The notes beneath the pieces were generated by a model, which saw only the letters and a list, made by a program, of their open reading frames with translations, had not been told where the DNA came from and made no database searches. This document shows positions 30,355 to 40,156 of a stretch of 64,000 nucleotides of DNA, piece by piece. How positions within the stretch are numbered: the first letter of the stretch is position 1; each line of letters starts with the position of its first letter. The translations under genes were made by a program, and so were the position numbers. The DNA comes from DATAJX01 sp036261915 (GTDB taxonomy: Bacteria; Pseudomonadota; Alphaproteobacteria; UBA2136; UBA6156): positions 1 to 64,000 of the forward strand of contig DATAJX010000005.1 in the NCBI GenBank assembly GCA_036261915.1. The letters are read 5' to 3'.

Positions 30355-31776
30355 ATGAAAACGATCGTATGGTTCAGGCAGGATTTGCGGCTGGCGGACA
30401 ACCCCGCCCTTAACTGGGCGGCAGAACGCGGCGACGTTGTGCCGGTGTATGTGCTTGACGACGACACCCCTCCCCCCGCCCTGCGCATGGGTGCGGCCAG
30501 CCGCTGGTGGCTGTACCACAGCCTTGCGGCCCTGAACGCGAGTTTGGGTGGCAAGCTGGTGTTCAGGCGCGGTAAGGCCGCCGATGTGATCCCCGCGCTG
30601 GCCGCCGAGGTGGGCGCCGATGCCGTGGCATTTAACCGCGCGTATGAAGAATGGAACATCAAGGGCGACAAGGCGCTGAAGGAAGCGCTGGGCAAAGCGG
30701 GCGTTACGGTTGAAAGCTTCAACGGCGCGCTGCTGTTCGAGCCGTGGGAGATCAAGACCAAAATGGGCGGCGACTACAAGGTGTTCACGCCCTTTTGGGC
30801 CGAGTGCGAACGCCGTTTGCCCACCGCAAACATACAGCCCACCGAGGCGCCGAAGCTGAACCTGCTTGGGGTGATGGGCGATAGTTTGGACAGCCTGCAC
30901 CTGCTACCCCCCAAACCGTGGGCCGACGGCTGGCTGGAGCTGTGGACGCCGGGCGAAGCCGGGGCCGAAGCGCGGCTGGACGAATTTTTGGCTACGGGTT
31001 TAAGCAACTACGCCAACGGCCGCAACGTGCCGAATGCCGAGGCCACCACCCGGCTTTCGGCCCACCTGCACTTTGGCGAAATTTCGCCCCGGCAGGTTTT
31101 TGCCGCGCTGGCGGGCCAATCGCTTATTAAGGGGGGCGGCCACAACGTGGATACGCTGAAGCGCGAACTCGGCTGGCGGGAATTTTGCAACCACCTGATC
31201 TATACCTTCCCCAAAATGGCCATCCAGAACTGGCGCGAAGAGTTCAACCACTACCCGTGGCAGGCCGACGAGGAAGGTTACGACCTTTGGCAAAAGGGCC
31301 AAACCGGCTACCCGCTGGTGGACGCCGGGATGCGCGAACTGTGGGCCACCGGCTATATGCACAACCGCGTGCGCATGGTGGCGGCGAGCTTTCTCATCAA
31401 GCACCTGCGCATTGACTGGCGCAACGGCGAAAAATGGTTTTGGGACACGCTGGTGGACGCCGACCTGGCCAACAACGCCTGCGGCTGGCAGTGGGTGGCG
31501 GGTTCCGGCGCCGACGCCGCGCCGTACTTCCGCATCTTCAACCCGGTGGAGCAGGGCAAAAAGTTCGACCCCGATGGTGCCTATGTGCGCAAGTGGTGCC
31601 CCGAACTGAAGGACCTGCCGGACGCTTTTATTCACGCGCCGTGGACCGCGCCGGAACATATATTGCGGCAAGCGGGCGTAAAGTTGGGCGACTCGTACCC
31701 CGGCCCGCTGGTGGACCACCAGCAGGCCCGCGAGGCCGCCCTGCACGGCTACCGCAAGATCGCGCGGCAGCATTAA
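30355..31776 (+). CDS. phrB: Deoxyribodipyrimidine photolyase
   Basis: Light-driven repair of cyclobutane pyrimidine dimers with FAD. 473 aa from ATG 30355. N-terminal antenna domain (TIVWFRQDLRLADNPAL). FAD domain motifs: TTRLSAHLHFGEISPRQV, LGWREFCNHL, TGYPLVDAGMRELWATGYMHNRVRM, and the Trp-rich GWQWVAGSGADAAPYFRIFNP of class I photolyases. Confidence 0.96.
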   Translation: MKTIVWFRQDLRLADNPALNWAAERGDVVPVYVLDDDTPPPALRMGAASRWWLYHSLAALNASLGGKLVFRRGKAADVIPALAAEVGADAVAFNRAYEEWNIKGDKALKEALGKAGVTVESFNGALLFEPWEIKTKMGGDYKVFTPFWAECERRLPTANIQPTEAPKLNLLGVMGDSLDSLHLLPPKPWADGWLELWTPGEAGAEARLDEFLATGLSNYANGRNVPNAEATTRLSAHLHFGEISPRQVFAALAGQSLIKGGGHNVDTLKRELGWREFCNHLIYTFPKMAIQNWREEFNHYPWQADEEGYDLWQKGQTGYPLVDAGMRELWATGYMHNRVRMVAASFLIKHLRIDWRNGEKWFWDTLVDADLANNACGWQWVAGSGADAAPYFRIFNPVEQGKKFDPDGAYVRKWCPELKDLPDAFIHAPWTAPEHILRQAGVKLGDSYPGPLVDHQQAREAALHGYRKIARQH

Positions 31777-31780
31777 GCGC

Positions 31781-31812
31781 AAAAAAGCCCCGGATCGCTC
31801 CGGGGCTTTTTA
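31781..31812. terminator. Bidirectional terminator
   Basis: AAAAAAGCCCCGG/CCGGGGCTTTTTA stem between convergent phrB and a nudix gene. Confidence 0.85.
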
Positions 31813-31815
31813 TTG

Positions 31816-32301
31816 CTAGGCCGTACGCGGCTGCGGGTAAGGCATGGCTTCGGCAATGTGCTGCACCTTGAACCGTACCAGTTCGAGCCCCTGCCTGCTG
31901 CGCGGGCTGAGTTCGAGCTGGAGCAGCCGTTCGATGCGGTGCCACTGGAAGGTGTGCATTTCAGGCGTATCGAGCGGAAAGAACTGCCCGCACACCCGCG
32001 CAATGCCGATGTGCGCCTGCAGGTGCTTATCGGCACAGGCGAACTGCCACACGTACTGCGGCAGCACCTTGATGGCGAGGCCGGTTTCTTCGAAGGTTTC
32101 GCGCACGATGGCGTCGACGGGGCTTTCGCCTTCGTCGATACCGCCGCCGGGCAACCCGCGCTGGCCTTTTTTGCCGTTGCCGGACCCATAGATGCCGGTC
32201 AGCACGCGGCCGTAGGCATCCATGACCACGCCCATGGCGTGGGGGCGTTTTATTTTTTGCCGTACCGGCTGGCTTCTCTCGAAAACATGGGCTTCGGACA
32301 T
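31816..32301 (-). CDS. Nudix hydrolase
   Basis: 161 aa from ATG 32301 (CGGAGACAGCA upstream). Nudix box GGGIDEGESPVDAIVRETFEETG is intact. AMGVVMDAYGRVLTGIYGSG precedes it. C-terminal W/F-rich strand (MHTFQWHRIERLL). Substrate unknown. Not closely similar to the nudix protein in the gat operon. Confidence 0.88.
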   Translation of the reverse strand: MSEAHVFERSQPVRQKIKRPHAMGVVMDAYGRVLTGIYGSGNGKKGQRGLPGGGIDEGESPVDAIVRETFEETGLAIKVLPQYVWQFACADKHLQAHIGIARVCGQFFPLDTPEMHTFQWHRIERLLQLELSPRSRQGLELVRFKVQHIAEAMPYPQPRTA

Positions 32302-32401
32302 TGCTGTCTCCGTAAAAACGTCAAATGAGGTAAGGCACATATAGGCCCAACGACCCGGGGTTACAACCGGGGAGGCGCATTTTGCCGCAGCCGCCGTGTG
32401 G

Positions 32402-33328
32402 CTAGTGCTTGAGCGGTTTGAACTCGGCGTGCACGTGGCTACCCTTGCGGGTGAGCTGCGCCACGCCGTACACGTCGCCTTCCAGCTGGCGCTTAAGGAT
32501 ATTCAGGGCGCTTTCAGTGGTATCGCCGTTGAGCATCACGCGGTTGATGACGGCATCGACCGCCGCGGCCGGGTTGTTGGCGTGCACGGTCGTCATGCTG
32601 CCAGCGTGGCCGGTGTTGATGGCGGAACAGAACGTGAAGGCGTTCTCCTTGCGGATCTCGCCCATGATGATGCGGTCGGGCCGCAGGCGCAGTGTGGCGT
32701 TGAGCAGGTCGTTGATGCCCACCCCGCCCTTGCCGGTGTTGGAAAACAGAAAGTGGCAGGTGTTGTCGTGCGGGATCTTCAGCTCGGGCACGTCCTCGAG
32801 CACCACCAGCCGGTCGGTAAGCTGCACCTGCTTGAGGCAGGCGTTCATGAAGCTGGTTTTACCCGTGCCGGTGCCGCCGGAAATGAGGATGGTCTTGCGC
32901 CCTTTGATGGCTTCTATCAGCGCATTGCGCTCGGCATCGTCCATCACATAGTGGCTCAGCTCGAACTCGTGCTCCTGCGCCAAACGCACGCACAGCGTGA
33001 ACTTGCGGGCGTTCTGCTGCCCGGCCACAAATTGCGCGCGGTGCCCGCCCGGCAGTTTTACCGAAAGGATGGGGTTGAGCATGCTGTAGGTTTGGCCGGT
33101 GCGCTCGGCCAGCAGGTTGAGGATGGACAGCAGGCTGTCGAGCGTCATGTCGGGCGCGGGCATGAACTGCCAGGTGCCGTCGAAGGCTTCGAAGCCGACC
33201 TCGCCCGGCTTGTTGACCACAAGCTCTTTTTTGCCCTTCAGGTGTTCGCCGTCGAGCCAGCGCAGCAGCGGCTGCGCCATTTGTTTTTCGGCGGGGCTTA
33301 AGATCAGTTCGGCGCGTTCGGTAGCCAT
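32402..33328 (-). CDS. VirB11/CpaF-family secretion ATPase (stand-alone)
   Basis: Hexameric ATPase of type IV secretion or Tad-like pilus systems. 308 aa from ATG 33328. Walker A ISGGTGTGKTSF; the Asp box region LVVLEDVPELKI; Walker B LRLRPDRIIMGEIR; His box GHAGSMTTVHANNP. No other virB, trb or tad gene is adjacent, so it may serve a system encoded elsewhere. It is distinct from the GspE/PilB-type ATPase at 47670. Confidence 0.9.
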   Translation of the reverse strand: MATERAELILSPAEKQMAQPLLRWLDGEHLKGKKELVVNKPGEVGFEAFDGTWQFMPAPDMTLDSLLSILNLLAERTGQTYSMLNPILSVKLPGGHRAQFVAGQQNARKFTLCVRLAQEHEFELSHYVMDDAERNALIEAIKGRKTILISGGTGTGKTSFMNACLKQVQLTDRLVVLEDVPELKIPHDNTCHFLFSNTGKGGVGINDLLNATLRLRPDRIIMGEIRKENAFTFCSAINTGHAGSMTTVHANNPAAAVDAVINRVMLNGDTTESALNILKRQLEGDVYGVAQLTRKGSHVHAEFKPLKH

Positions 33329-33387
33329 CGGTTCTCTTGTTATTTGAGTGACGTTGTACCATACAGCCGTCACAGGAGAAAAACACC

Positions 33388-33654
33388 ATGCCCGCCAAAG
33401 TGGAAATTTATACCAAGGACTATTGCCCTTATTGCACCAAGGCCAAGCTGCTGCTGCAACAGCTGGGCGCAGATTTCACCGAAATAGACTTGAGCGTGAC
33501 CCCCGAAAAAATGGCCGAACTGCTGGGCCGCCGCCCCGAGGCCCGCACCGTGCCGCAGATATTCATTGACGGCACCGGCATTGGCGGCGCCGACGACCTG
33601 TATGCCCTGCACGCCCAGGGCAAACTCAAACCCCTGCTGGGGCTTGGCGGCTAG
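33388..33654 (+). CDS. grxC: Glutaredoxin
   Basis: 88 aa dithiol glutaredoxin of the GrxC/Grx3 type: KDYCPYCTKAK active site, TVPQIFIDGTGIGGADDL glutathione-binding segment with the cis-Pro. Its stop overlaps the end of the convergent methyltransferase gene by 4 bp. AGGAGAAA upstream. Confidence 0.95.
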   Translation: MPAKVEIYTKDYCPYCTKAKLLLQQLGADFTEIDLSVTPEKMAELLGRRPEARTVPQIFIDGTGIGGADDLYALHAQGKLKPLLGLGG

Positions 33655-34358
33655 GGCCGCAGGGTCAGGCTCATTAAGTAGCGGGTGCCGTGGGGGGCGC
33701 TTTGCCAGCCCGCCGGGCGTATTTTAAACCGCAGCCAGCGCACCTTGCGGCTGAAAAAGCCCTGCGCCTCGGCCATTTTTTTAAGCTGCTCGGGGCGGAA
33801 CAGGCTGTTCCAGCCGCGTTTTTCGGCCGGCACGCGGCCATATATATAGCTGCTGAGCAGCACGTGCAGCACCCACGCCCACGGCGTGCGGCTGATGGCC
33901 GACACCAGCAACAGGCCGTCGGGCTTCAGCAACTGGCGGCACACCCACAGCAGCTTGGCGGGGTCGGGGTGCTCTTCGAGCACGTCGAGCGCCAGCACCA
34001 CATCGTATTTTTGGGGGCTGTGGATAAGGTCTTCGGCCCGGGTCTCGACAAAATTGATGGGCGTGCCGAAGGCCTCGGCCGCCGCGCGGGCGTGGGCCAG
34101 CAGCGCGGGGTTGGGGTCGATGGCCGTGACATCGGCGCCCGCCAGCGCCACGAACTGCGACATGGGCGACACGCCGCAGCCCAGATCGAGCACGGTTTTG
34201 CCGTATAAGGGGGCCGGGTCGTCTTCGCGCGCCTTGTAAAAGCCGCTGACGGCGTCGAGTATCTGCAACTGGCAGATTTGCACATATTGGCCGTAAAGCG
34301 CCGAAACAGGCGGCGGGTTACGCAATGCGGCAAGCAAACTGGCAATGCGTTTGGGCAT
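33651..34358 (-). CDS. UbiG-like class I SAM-dependent methyltransferase
   Basis: 235 aa. VLDLGCGVSPMSQFVAL is the SAM motif I; VTAIDPNPALL motif II; YDVVLALDVLEEHPDP resembles the EVIEH motif of UbiG (with LEEH); PDGLLLVSAISRTPWAWVLHV and the FRPEQLKKMAEAQGF end also match ubiquinone O-methyltransferase. The typical UbiG N-terminus (F-S-x-x-A-x-x-W-W) is absent, so ubiquinone synthesis is likely but not certain. Confidence 0.75.
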   Translation of the reverse strand: MPKRIASLLAALRNPPPVSALYGQYVQICQLQILDAVSGFYKAREDDPAPLYGKTVLDLGCGVSPMSQFVALAGADVTAIDPNPALLAHARAAAEAFGTPINFVETRAEDLIHSPQKYDVVLALDVLEEHPDPAKLLWVCRQLLKPDGLLLVSAISRTPWAWVLHVLLSSYIYGRVPAEKRGWNSLFRPEQLKKMAEAQGFFSRKVRWLRFKIRPAGWQSAPHGTRYLMSLTLRP

Positions 34359-34502
34359 AGGCGGCTAAACTACGCCCAAGCCCCCTTCATAAGCAAGCTC
34401 CCCCGTAAAAAGGCCTTGCGCCGGGTGGGGTTTTCTGGCAGAAGAACCAGACCTTTAGGGCAAACAAGCGCTAAAGCAACGAAATTAAAAGGATTATTGA
34501 TA

Positions 34503-34709
34503 GTGAGCACGGTCCGCGTAGACGTTCGCGAAAACGATGTAGAGCAGGCGCTGCGTCGCCTGAAGAAGCTGATGAACCGCGAAGGTTTGTTCCGCGAGCT
34601 GCGTCAACGCCGCCACTACGAAAAGCCGTTTGAAAAGCGCGCCCGCGAAAAGCGCGAAGGTATTAGCCGCAGCCGCAAGGCCGCCCGCAAGCGCGAAAAC
34701 GAAATGTAG
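34503..34709 (+). CDS. rpsU: 30S ribosomal protein S21
   Basis: 68 aa from GTG 34503 (AAAAGGATT upstream). VRVDVRENDVEQALRRLKKLMNREGLF is the S21 signature, with a basic tail (REKREGISRSRKAARKRENEM). The last bases and stop (AAAACGAAATGTAG) recur 25 bp downstream at about 34721-34734, a small end duplication. Confidence 0.96.
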   Translation: MSTVRVDVRENDVEQALRRLKKLMNREGLFRELRQRRHYEKPFEKRAREKREGISRSRKAARKRENEM

Positions 34710-34740
34710 TTCGTTTCGCCAAAACGAAATGTAGTTTGCA

Positions 34741-34770
34741 AAAAGCTCCCCCACCGGGGAGCTTTTTTTG
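34741..34770 (+). terminator. rpsU terminator
   Basis: AAAAGCTCCCC/GGGGAGCTTTTTTT stem after the duplicated rpsU tail. Confidence 0.85.
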
Positions 34771-34784
34771 ATATAAGAGCGGTT

Positions 34785-36095
34785 ATGAGCAGCAAATTAG
34801 TTTCCCCCCTCACCGGCGCGGCCTCGGGCTTCCCCGAATACACCCCCGCCCAGCAGCGCGCCTTCGAGGCCGCCGTGGCCATCATTAAAGGCGTGTACGA
34901 AAGCTTCGGCTTCACCCCGCTGGAAACCAGCGCGGTGGAAAAGCTGGATACGCTGGAAAGCAAGGGCATTTCGGCCAAAGAGGTTTACGGCATTAGGCGC
35001 CTGAACGTGGCCGAAGGCGAAGACGGCGGCAAAGACCTGGCCCTGCGCTTTGACCTGACCGTGCCCACCGCCCGCTACGTGGTGGCCAACCAGGGCGCCC
35101 TCACCTTTCCGTTCCGCCGCTACCAGGTACAGCCGGTGTGGCGCGGCGAGCGCGCTCAGGCCGGTCGCTACCGCCAGTTTTACCAGTTCGATATCGATAC
35201 CATCGGCGACGGCAGCCTGCCGCTGGTGGCCGATGCCGAGGTGCTGGCCGCGGGCTTTAAAGCGCTGGAAGCGCTGGGGGTGGGCGATTTCACCATGCGC
35301 ATCAACAACCGCAAACTGCTGCAAGGGCTGCTGGAATGGGCCGGTTTGGGCGCGCACCAGCAGGCCGCCATCAAGCTGATCGATGACGCTGAAAAGGTGG
35401 GCTGGGATAAAACCGCCGACGGCCTGCGCGACCTGAACGGCAAGGCCAAGGTGAGCCAACTGGTGGAACTGCTGCAAGGTGCCGGTCCCGACGAACTGGG
35501 CGAGCTGGACCTGAACGGTGACGGCAAGCTGGGACTCGACGAGCTGACCGAGGTGATGAACCTGGCCACCCGCATGGTGGGCAAAAGCAATGCCGAGCTG
35601 AAAGTAGACCTGACCATTGCCCGCGGGCTGGATTATTACACCGGCACGGTGGTGGAAACCACGCTGCACGGCGCGCCCGAGTTGGGCAGCATCATGAGCG
35701 GCGGGCGCTACGAAGATTTGGCGGCTAGTTTGGGTAAAAAGAAGATGCCGGGGGTGGGGATTTCCATCGGCCTGAGCCGTTTGATGGCCTACCTGCTGAG
35801 CCTGCACCACTATGCCAAGCTGGCCGCCGCGCCTGCCGATGTGCTGGTGGCTGTGGCCGATGAAGACGCCCTGCCCGCCATGGCCGAACTGGCGCAAAAG
35901 CTGCGCGATGTTGGGGTGAAGGCCGAGCTGGCCTTCCCCGCCAAGGGGCTTGGCCAGCAGCTTCAGGCCGCCGAAAAACGCGGCCTGCAGTGGGCCGTGG
36001 TGGGTATGGAAGGCGACAAGCTCAAGCTGCGGAACTTTGCCAGCCGCGCCGATACGCTGGTGGCGCTGGCCGATGTGAAGGCGGCCATCCAATAA
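34785..36095 (+). CDS. hisS: Histidyl-tRNA synthetase with an EF-hand-like insert
   Basis: Charges tRNA(His). 436 aa class II synthetase: motif 2 region (FPFRRYQVQPVWRGERAQAGR), QFDIDTIG, the His-specific ARGLDYYTGTVVE, GGRYEDLAAS, motif 3 GVGISIGLSRLM, and a C-terminal anticodon-binding domain (DVLVAVADEDALPAMAELAQ). Residues 242-253 (DLNGDGKLGLDE) match a canonical calcium-binding EF-hand loop, which is not part of the standard enzyme. The gene starts 14 bp after the rpsU terminator with a TATAAG -10-like box just upstream. Confidence 0.95.
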   Translation: MSSKLVSPLTGAASGFPEYTPAQQRAFEAAVAIIKGVYESFGFTPLETSAVEKLDTLESKGISAKEVYGIRRLNVAEGEDGGKDLALRFDLTVPTARYVVANQGALTFPFRRYQVQPVWRGERAQAGRYRQFYQFDIDTIGDGSLPLVADAEVLAAGFKALEALGVGDFTMRINNRKLLQGLLEWAGLGAHQQAAIKLIDDAEKVGWDKTADGLRDLNGKAKVSQLVELLQGAGPDELGELDLNGDGKLGLDELTEVMNLATRMVGKSNAELKVDLTIARGLDYYTGTVVETTLHGAPELGSIMSGGRYEDLAASLGKKKMPGVGISIGLSRLMAYLLSLHHYAKLAAAPADVLVAVADEDALPAMAELAQKLRDVGVKAELAFPAKGLGQQLQAAEKRGLQWAVVGMEGDKLKLRNFASRADTLVALADVKAAIQ

Positions 36096-36100
36096 AATAA

Positions 36101-36124
36101 AACCCCCGCCTAGGCGGGGGTTTT
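36101..36124. terminator. Bidirectional terminator
   Basis: AAAACCCCCGCC/GGCGGGGGTTTT stem between convergent hisS and the 36110 gene; it overlaps the latter's last codons. Confidence 0.8.
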
Positions 36125-36655
36125 GATTTGGACATCCAGAGGCATCCAGCCTTCGGGCGTGCTGCCGGGTTCAACCCCCAGGGCACGCAGCGTCAACACA
36201 AACAGTTTCCAGGTGGTTTCGCCCACGCCTTCGGCGTTGCGGAACCCCTCGGGGTAGGTCATGCGGCCCTTGTTATAGTAGGGCGAGCGGCTGTAATTTT
36301 CCCACCTGTAACAATACGGGCTGGTGAACTGCGGATGGGCCAGTATGCCCAGGTGGATGCAGGGTGTGCGCTTGTCACGGTAAGGCGGGTGCCGCAACCT
36401 CAGCGGCATCCATGCCAGGGCCGAGTAGTTGATCAGGAGGTTGAGCATCCGCCCGGCGTCGCGCGGCAGGTGGCCAAGGCTTTTGGCAATGGCACGCAGT
36501 TCGGTAAGCGTGACCAGCCGGTTGTAAACCTCGGGGCTGGCTGGGGGCAGCGGGTGACGCTTCAGGTTGTTCAGCAGCGTTTTTTCGCGGCTTTTGAGGC
36601 TGGCGATGTTTTTGCGGATATCGACCAGCGCGTGGGCAGGGTTGGCGGTGGGCAT
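36110..36655 (-). CDS. Unknown protein
   Basis: 181 aa from ATG 36655 (TGGAGGCACCC ribosome-binding site); the longer frame to 36730 is unlikely. Helical N-terminal half (LVDIRKNIASLKSREKTLLNNLKRH), then a Tyr/Arg/His-rich central segment (FTSPYCYRWENYSRSPYYNKGR). No known family. Convergent with hisS and divergent from prfA. Confidence 0.65.
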   Translation of the reverse strand: MPTANPAHALVDIRKNIASLKSREKTLLNNLKRHPLPPASPEVYNRLVTLTELRAIAKSLGHLPRDAGRMLNLLINYSALAWMPLRLRHPPYRDKRTPCIHLGILAHPQFTSPYCYRWENYSRSPYYNKGRMTYPEGFRNAEGVGETTWKLFVLTLRALGVEPGSTPEGWMPLDVQIKTPA

Positions 36656-36758
36656 GGGTGCCTCCAAACGGGTGCGGTGAAGCTGAATTGGCCCTGTTAT
36701 AGGGCCATGGGCGCTTATTGCAAGTGACAATCCGCCCTAAATCGGGTATTTCCGGGCC

Positions 36759-37853
<1,095 letters not shown>

Positions 37854-37855
37854 CC

Positions 37856-38695
37856 ATGCCCACCGTTGGCGCCGCTTGGCGGCTGGCCCAAAAAACGCTT
37901 GAAGACGGTGGCATCTTCCCCGCCCCGCGCGAGGGCCAGCGCATTGTGGCGCACCTGCTGGGGCGCGAGCTGATGCAGCTGCAGGAGGTGGAGCGGCAGG
38001 AGCTTTCGCCGCAGAACGACTACCTGCTGGATGAGATATTGGAGCGCCGCCTGAAGCGCGAACCGCTGGCCTACATTTTGGGCTACGCCGACTTTTACGG
38101 CCACACGTGGGCCGTGGGGCCGCAGGTGCTGATACCCCGGCATGATACCGAAACGCTGGTGGAAGCCGCGCTGAAAGCCCTGAAGGACGGCAACCTGATT
38201 GTGGAAGTGGGCGTGGGCAGCGGCGCGGTGCTGGGCAGCATTTTGCTGGCGCGCCCGGCCGTGCGCGGCGTGGGGATAGATATTTCGCCCGAGGCCCGCA
38301 CCATGGCCATCGACAACCTCGAGGCCGTCAAGGTGCTGCACCGCTGCAAGCTGCTGCTGGGCGATACGCTGGCGCCGTTCGAGGGCATGGCGGATGTGAT
38401 TATTAGTAACCCGCCCTACATCGCCGAGGCCGAGTGGGCCGCGCTGGAACCCGACGTGCGCGATTTTGAACCCAAGCTGGCGCTGGCTGCCGGGGTTGAT
38501 GGCCTGGGCGTTTATCGCAACCTCGTTCCTCAGGCGTTCGCCAAGCTCAAGCCCGGCGGCACGCTGCTGGTGGAGATCGGTGCCAACCAAAGCCTGCCGG
38601 TCGGCGCGCTGTTCACGCAGGCGGGCTTTACCAACGTGCGCACCCTGCCCGACCTGGCCGGGCGCGACCGCGTGGTGATGGGCCGCAAGCCCTAG
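37856..38695 (+). CDS. prmC: Release factor glutamine methyltransferase
   Basis: N5-methylates the GGQ glutamine of release factors. 279 aa. N-terminal helical domain with LAYILGYADFYG (the G-x-x-x-F release factor-binding type), SAM motif IVEVGVGSGAVLGSI, and the diagnostic VIISNPPYIAEAEW catalytic loop. Co-transcribed with prfA. Confidence 0.96.
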   Translation: MPTVGAAWRLAQKTLEDGGIFPAPREGQRIVAHLLGRELMQLQEVERQELSPQNDYLLDEILERRLKREPLAYILGYADFYGHTWAVGPQVLIPRHDTETLVEAALKALKDGNLIVEVGVGSGAVLGSILLARPAVRGVGIDISPEARTMAIDNLEAVKVLHRCKLLLGDTLAPFEGMADVIISNPPYIAEAEWAALEPDVRDFEPKLALAAGVDGLGVYRNLVPQAFAKLKPGGTLLVEIGANQSLPVGALFTQAGFTNVRTLPDLAGRDRVVMGRKP

Positions 38696-38697
38696 GC

Positions 38698-38732
38698 AAA
38701 AAAAGCCGGAGATTTCTCTCCGGGCTTTTTTT
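38698..38732 (+). terminator. prfA-prmC terminator
   Basis: AAAGCC(C)GGAGA/TCTCCGGGCTTTTTTT stem. Confidence 0.85.
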
Positions 38733-38825
38733 GCGGCAGCACGCTTGCAAAAGGCCCGGCGCTTGCGTAGCTTGGCAGGTAATCTTCACCCGCTCTTTTT
38801 TGACTGTTTCAAAAGGACACTCGCC

Positions 38826-39509
38826 ATGAACGTCCACTTTGTCGTCATCGAGCCGAAGCCCTATGCCCCCCACCGCGATATCATTGCCAAAATGATGCAA
38901 AAGATGCCCCAAACCGGCCCCCACCGCGATATCCACGCGGTGAAAAAGGAGGTCGATGCCGGCGCCACGCTCGACGCCGCCTACCGCAACGTGGCGCAAG
39001 CCCGGGGCGTGCGGTGGCAACACGTGCTGTACAACGTGGCGGTGTATGCCCCCACCAGGCTCAAGCAATACCTTGGCCTGCCGTGTAAAAACACCCAGCC
39101 CCTGCAACAAACCCGCGTGCGGCCGGTAACCTCGGCACGGGCAGCAGCCATACTTGACTGCATGACGACCGGCGCCGGCCTTAAACTGGCCCATGAGGTG
39201 AAACTTGAGCTTGCCCGCCACGGCGGACGCCTCAAGCTTCATGATATTTGCCAGCAGGTGGCCCGCAAAAACCACGTGTACTTTGAAGTGGTCCACCTGG
39301 CATGGTCCAGGCTGCGTTTCGACGAGGCCCGAATGGTGGGCATCCCGCAGCCGCAACGGGTGAAGTACTCGCCCCAGCCTTATGTTGCGGCCGAACACAG
39401 GCTGGAGCAATGGTGCCACATCACCATTCCGGCCGATGACCTGCCGCCCGAAGAAAAAGCCCGCCGCGACGATGTGCTGCGGCGGCGCTACCCCCACCAC
39501 GCCAACTAG
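38826..39509 (+). CDS. Unknown protein with helix-rich basic domains
   Basis: 227 aa from ATG 38826 (AAAAGGACACTCGCC). IVGIPQP and VRWQHVLYNVAVYAPTRLKQYLG suggest a helical, possibly nucleic-acid-binding protein: LKLHDICQQVARKNHVYFEVVHLAWSRLRF resembles a helix-turn-helix pair. No family recognised. Closed by a terminator at 39519. Confidence 0.65.
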   Translation: MNVHFVVIEPKPYAPHRDIIAKMMQKMPQTGPHRDIHAVKKEVDAGATLDAAYRNVAQARGVRWQHVLYNVAVYAPTRLKQYLGLPCKNTQPLQQTRVRPVTSARAAAILDCMTTGAGLKLAHEVKLELARHGGRLKLHDICQQVARKNHVYFEVVHLAWSRLRFDEARMVGIPQPQRVKYSPQPYVAAEHRLEQWCHITIPADDLPPEEKARRDDVLRRRYPHHAN

Positions 39510-39518
39510 TGCATCAGG

Positions 39519-39541
39519 CCCGGTTCTGCAAAGAACCGGGC
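39519..39541 (+). terminator. Terminator-like hairpin
   Basis: GCCCGGTTCT/AGAACCGGGC stem; the T run after it is weak. Confidence 0.6.
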
Positions 39542-39600
39542 CTGATTGTTTGGGTAGCACCGCGTTAGGGGTTTGCCGGCGGCGGCGCTAGAATACGCCC

Positions 39601-40155
39601 ATGAAAAAGACAATAACCGCCGCCCTGCTGCTGGCTACGCTGGCCGGTTGCGCCCCGCCCCCGCCGCCCACGCCCCTGCCCTACCGCTTTGTGCTGGCCG
39701 ATATTACCGACGGGCGCTTGACCCCCGAACAGGGCGGCACCGACCCGCTTTACGACATGTACCCGTTCGATACGCAGGCCATCGCCATGTCGTTCAGCAA
39801 CAACCTGGTGGCCCCGGTGTTCGGCGCGCGCGAGGCCAAGCTGCACCTGAAGGTGACCCACTACCAGGCCACCACCAGCGACGGCAGCTGGGCCGTCAGC
39901 ATCGCCATGGAAGGCTACGCGCAGGACGACAGCGCCAGGCCGCGCACCATCGGCATCTTCAACGCCACCTGCAACCGGGTGGAGCGCGAAGGCTTTGCGC
40001 TTGATGCTTTTGCAACCGACAGCTGGCAGCAAAAATCGCTGAAGCCGTTGACGCCCGACGGCCGCAATACAAGAATGTTCGGCATTGCGCTTAACAACTG
40101 CACCCGCGACCTGGCCCGCCAGTTTGGCGCCAGCCTTGCGGCAAAAGGAGATTAA
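39601..40155 (+). CDS. Lipoprotein, unknown
   Basis: 184 aa. Lipobox LLATLAGC with Cys17, followed by a proline run. The mature part has KLHLKVTHYQATTSDGSWAV and ATCNRVEREGFALDAF. A TAGAAT -10 box (39589-39594) lies so close that the transcript should start at or near the ATG, i.e. leaderless. The next gene is also a lipoprotein, 1 bp after its stop. Confidence 0.75.
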   Translation: MKKTITAALLLATLAGCAPPPPPTPLPYRFVLADITDGRLTPEQGGTDPLYDMYPFDTQAIAMSFSNNLVAPVFGAREAKLHLKVTHYQATTSDGSWAVSIAMEGYAQDDSARPRTIGIFNATCNRVEREGFALDAFATDSWQQKSLKPLTPDGRNTRMFGIALNNCTRDLARQFGASLAAKGD

Positions 40156-40156
40156 A

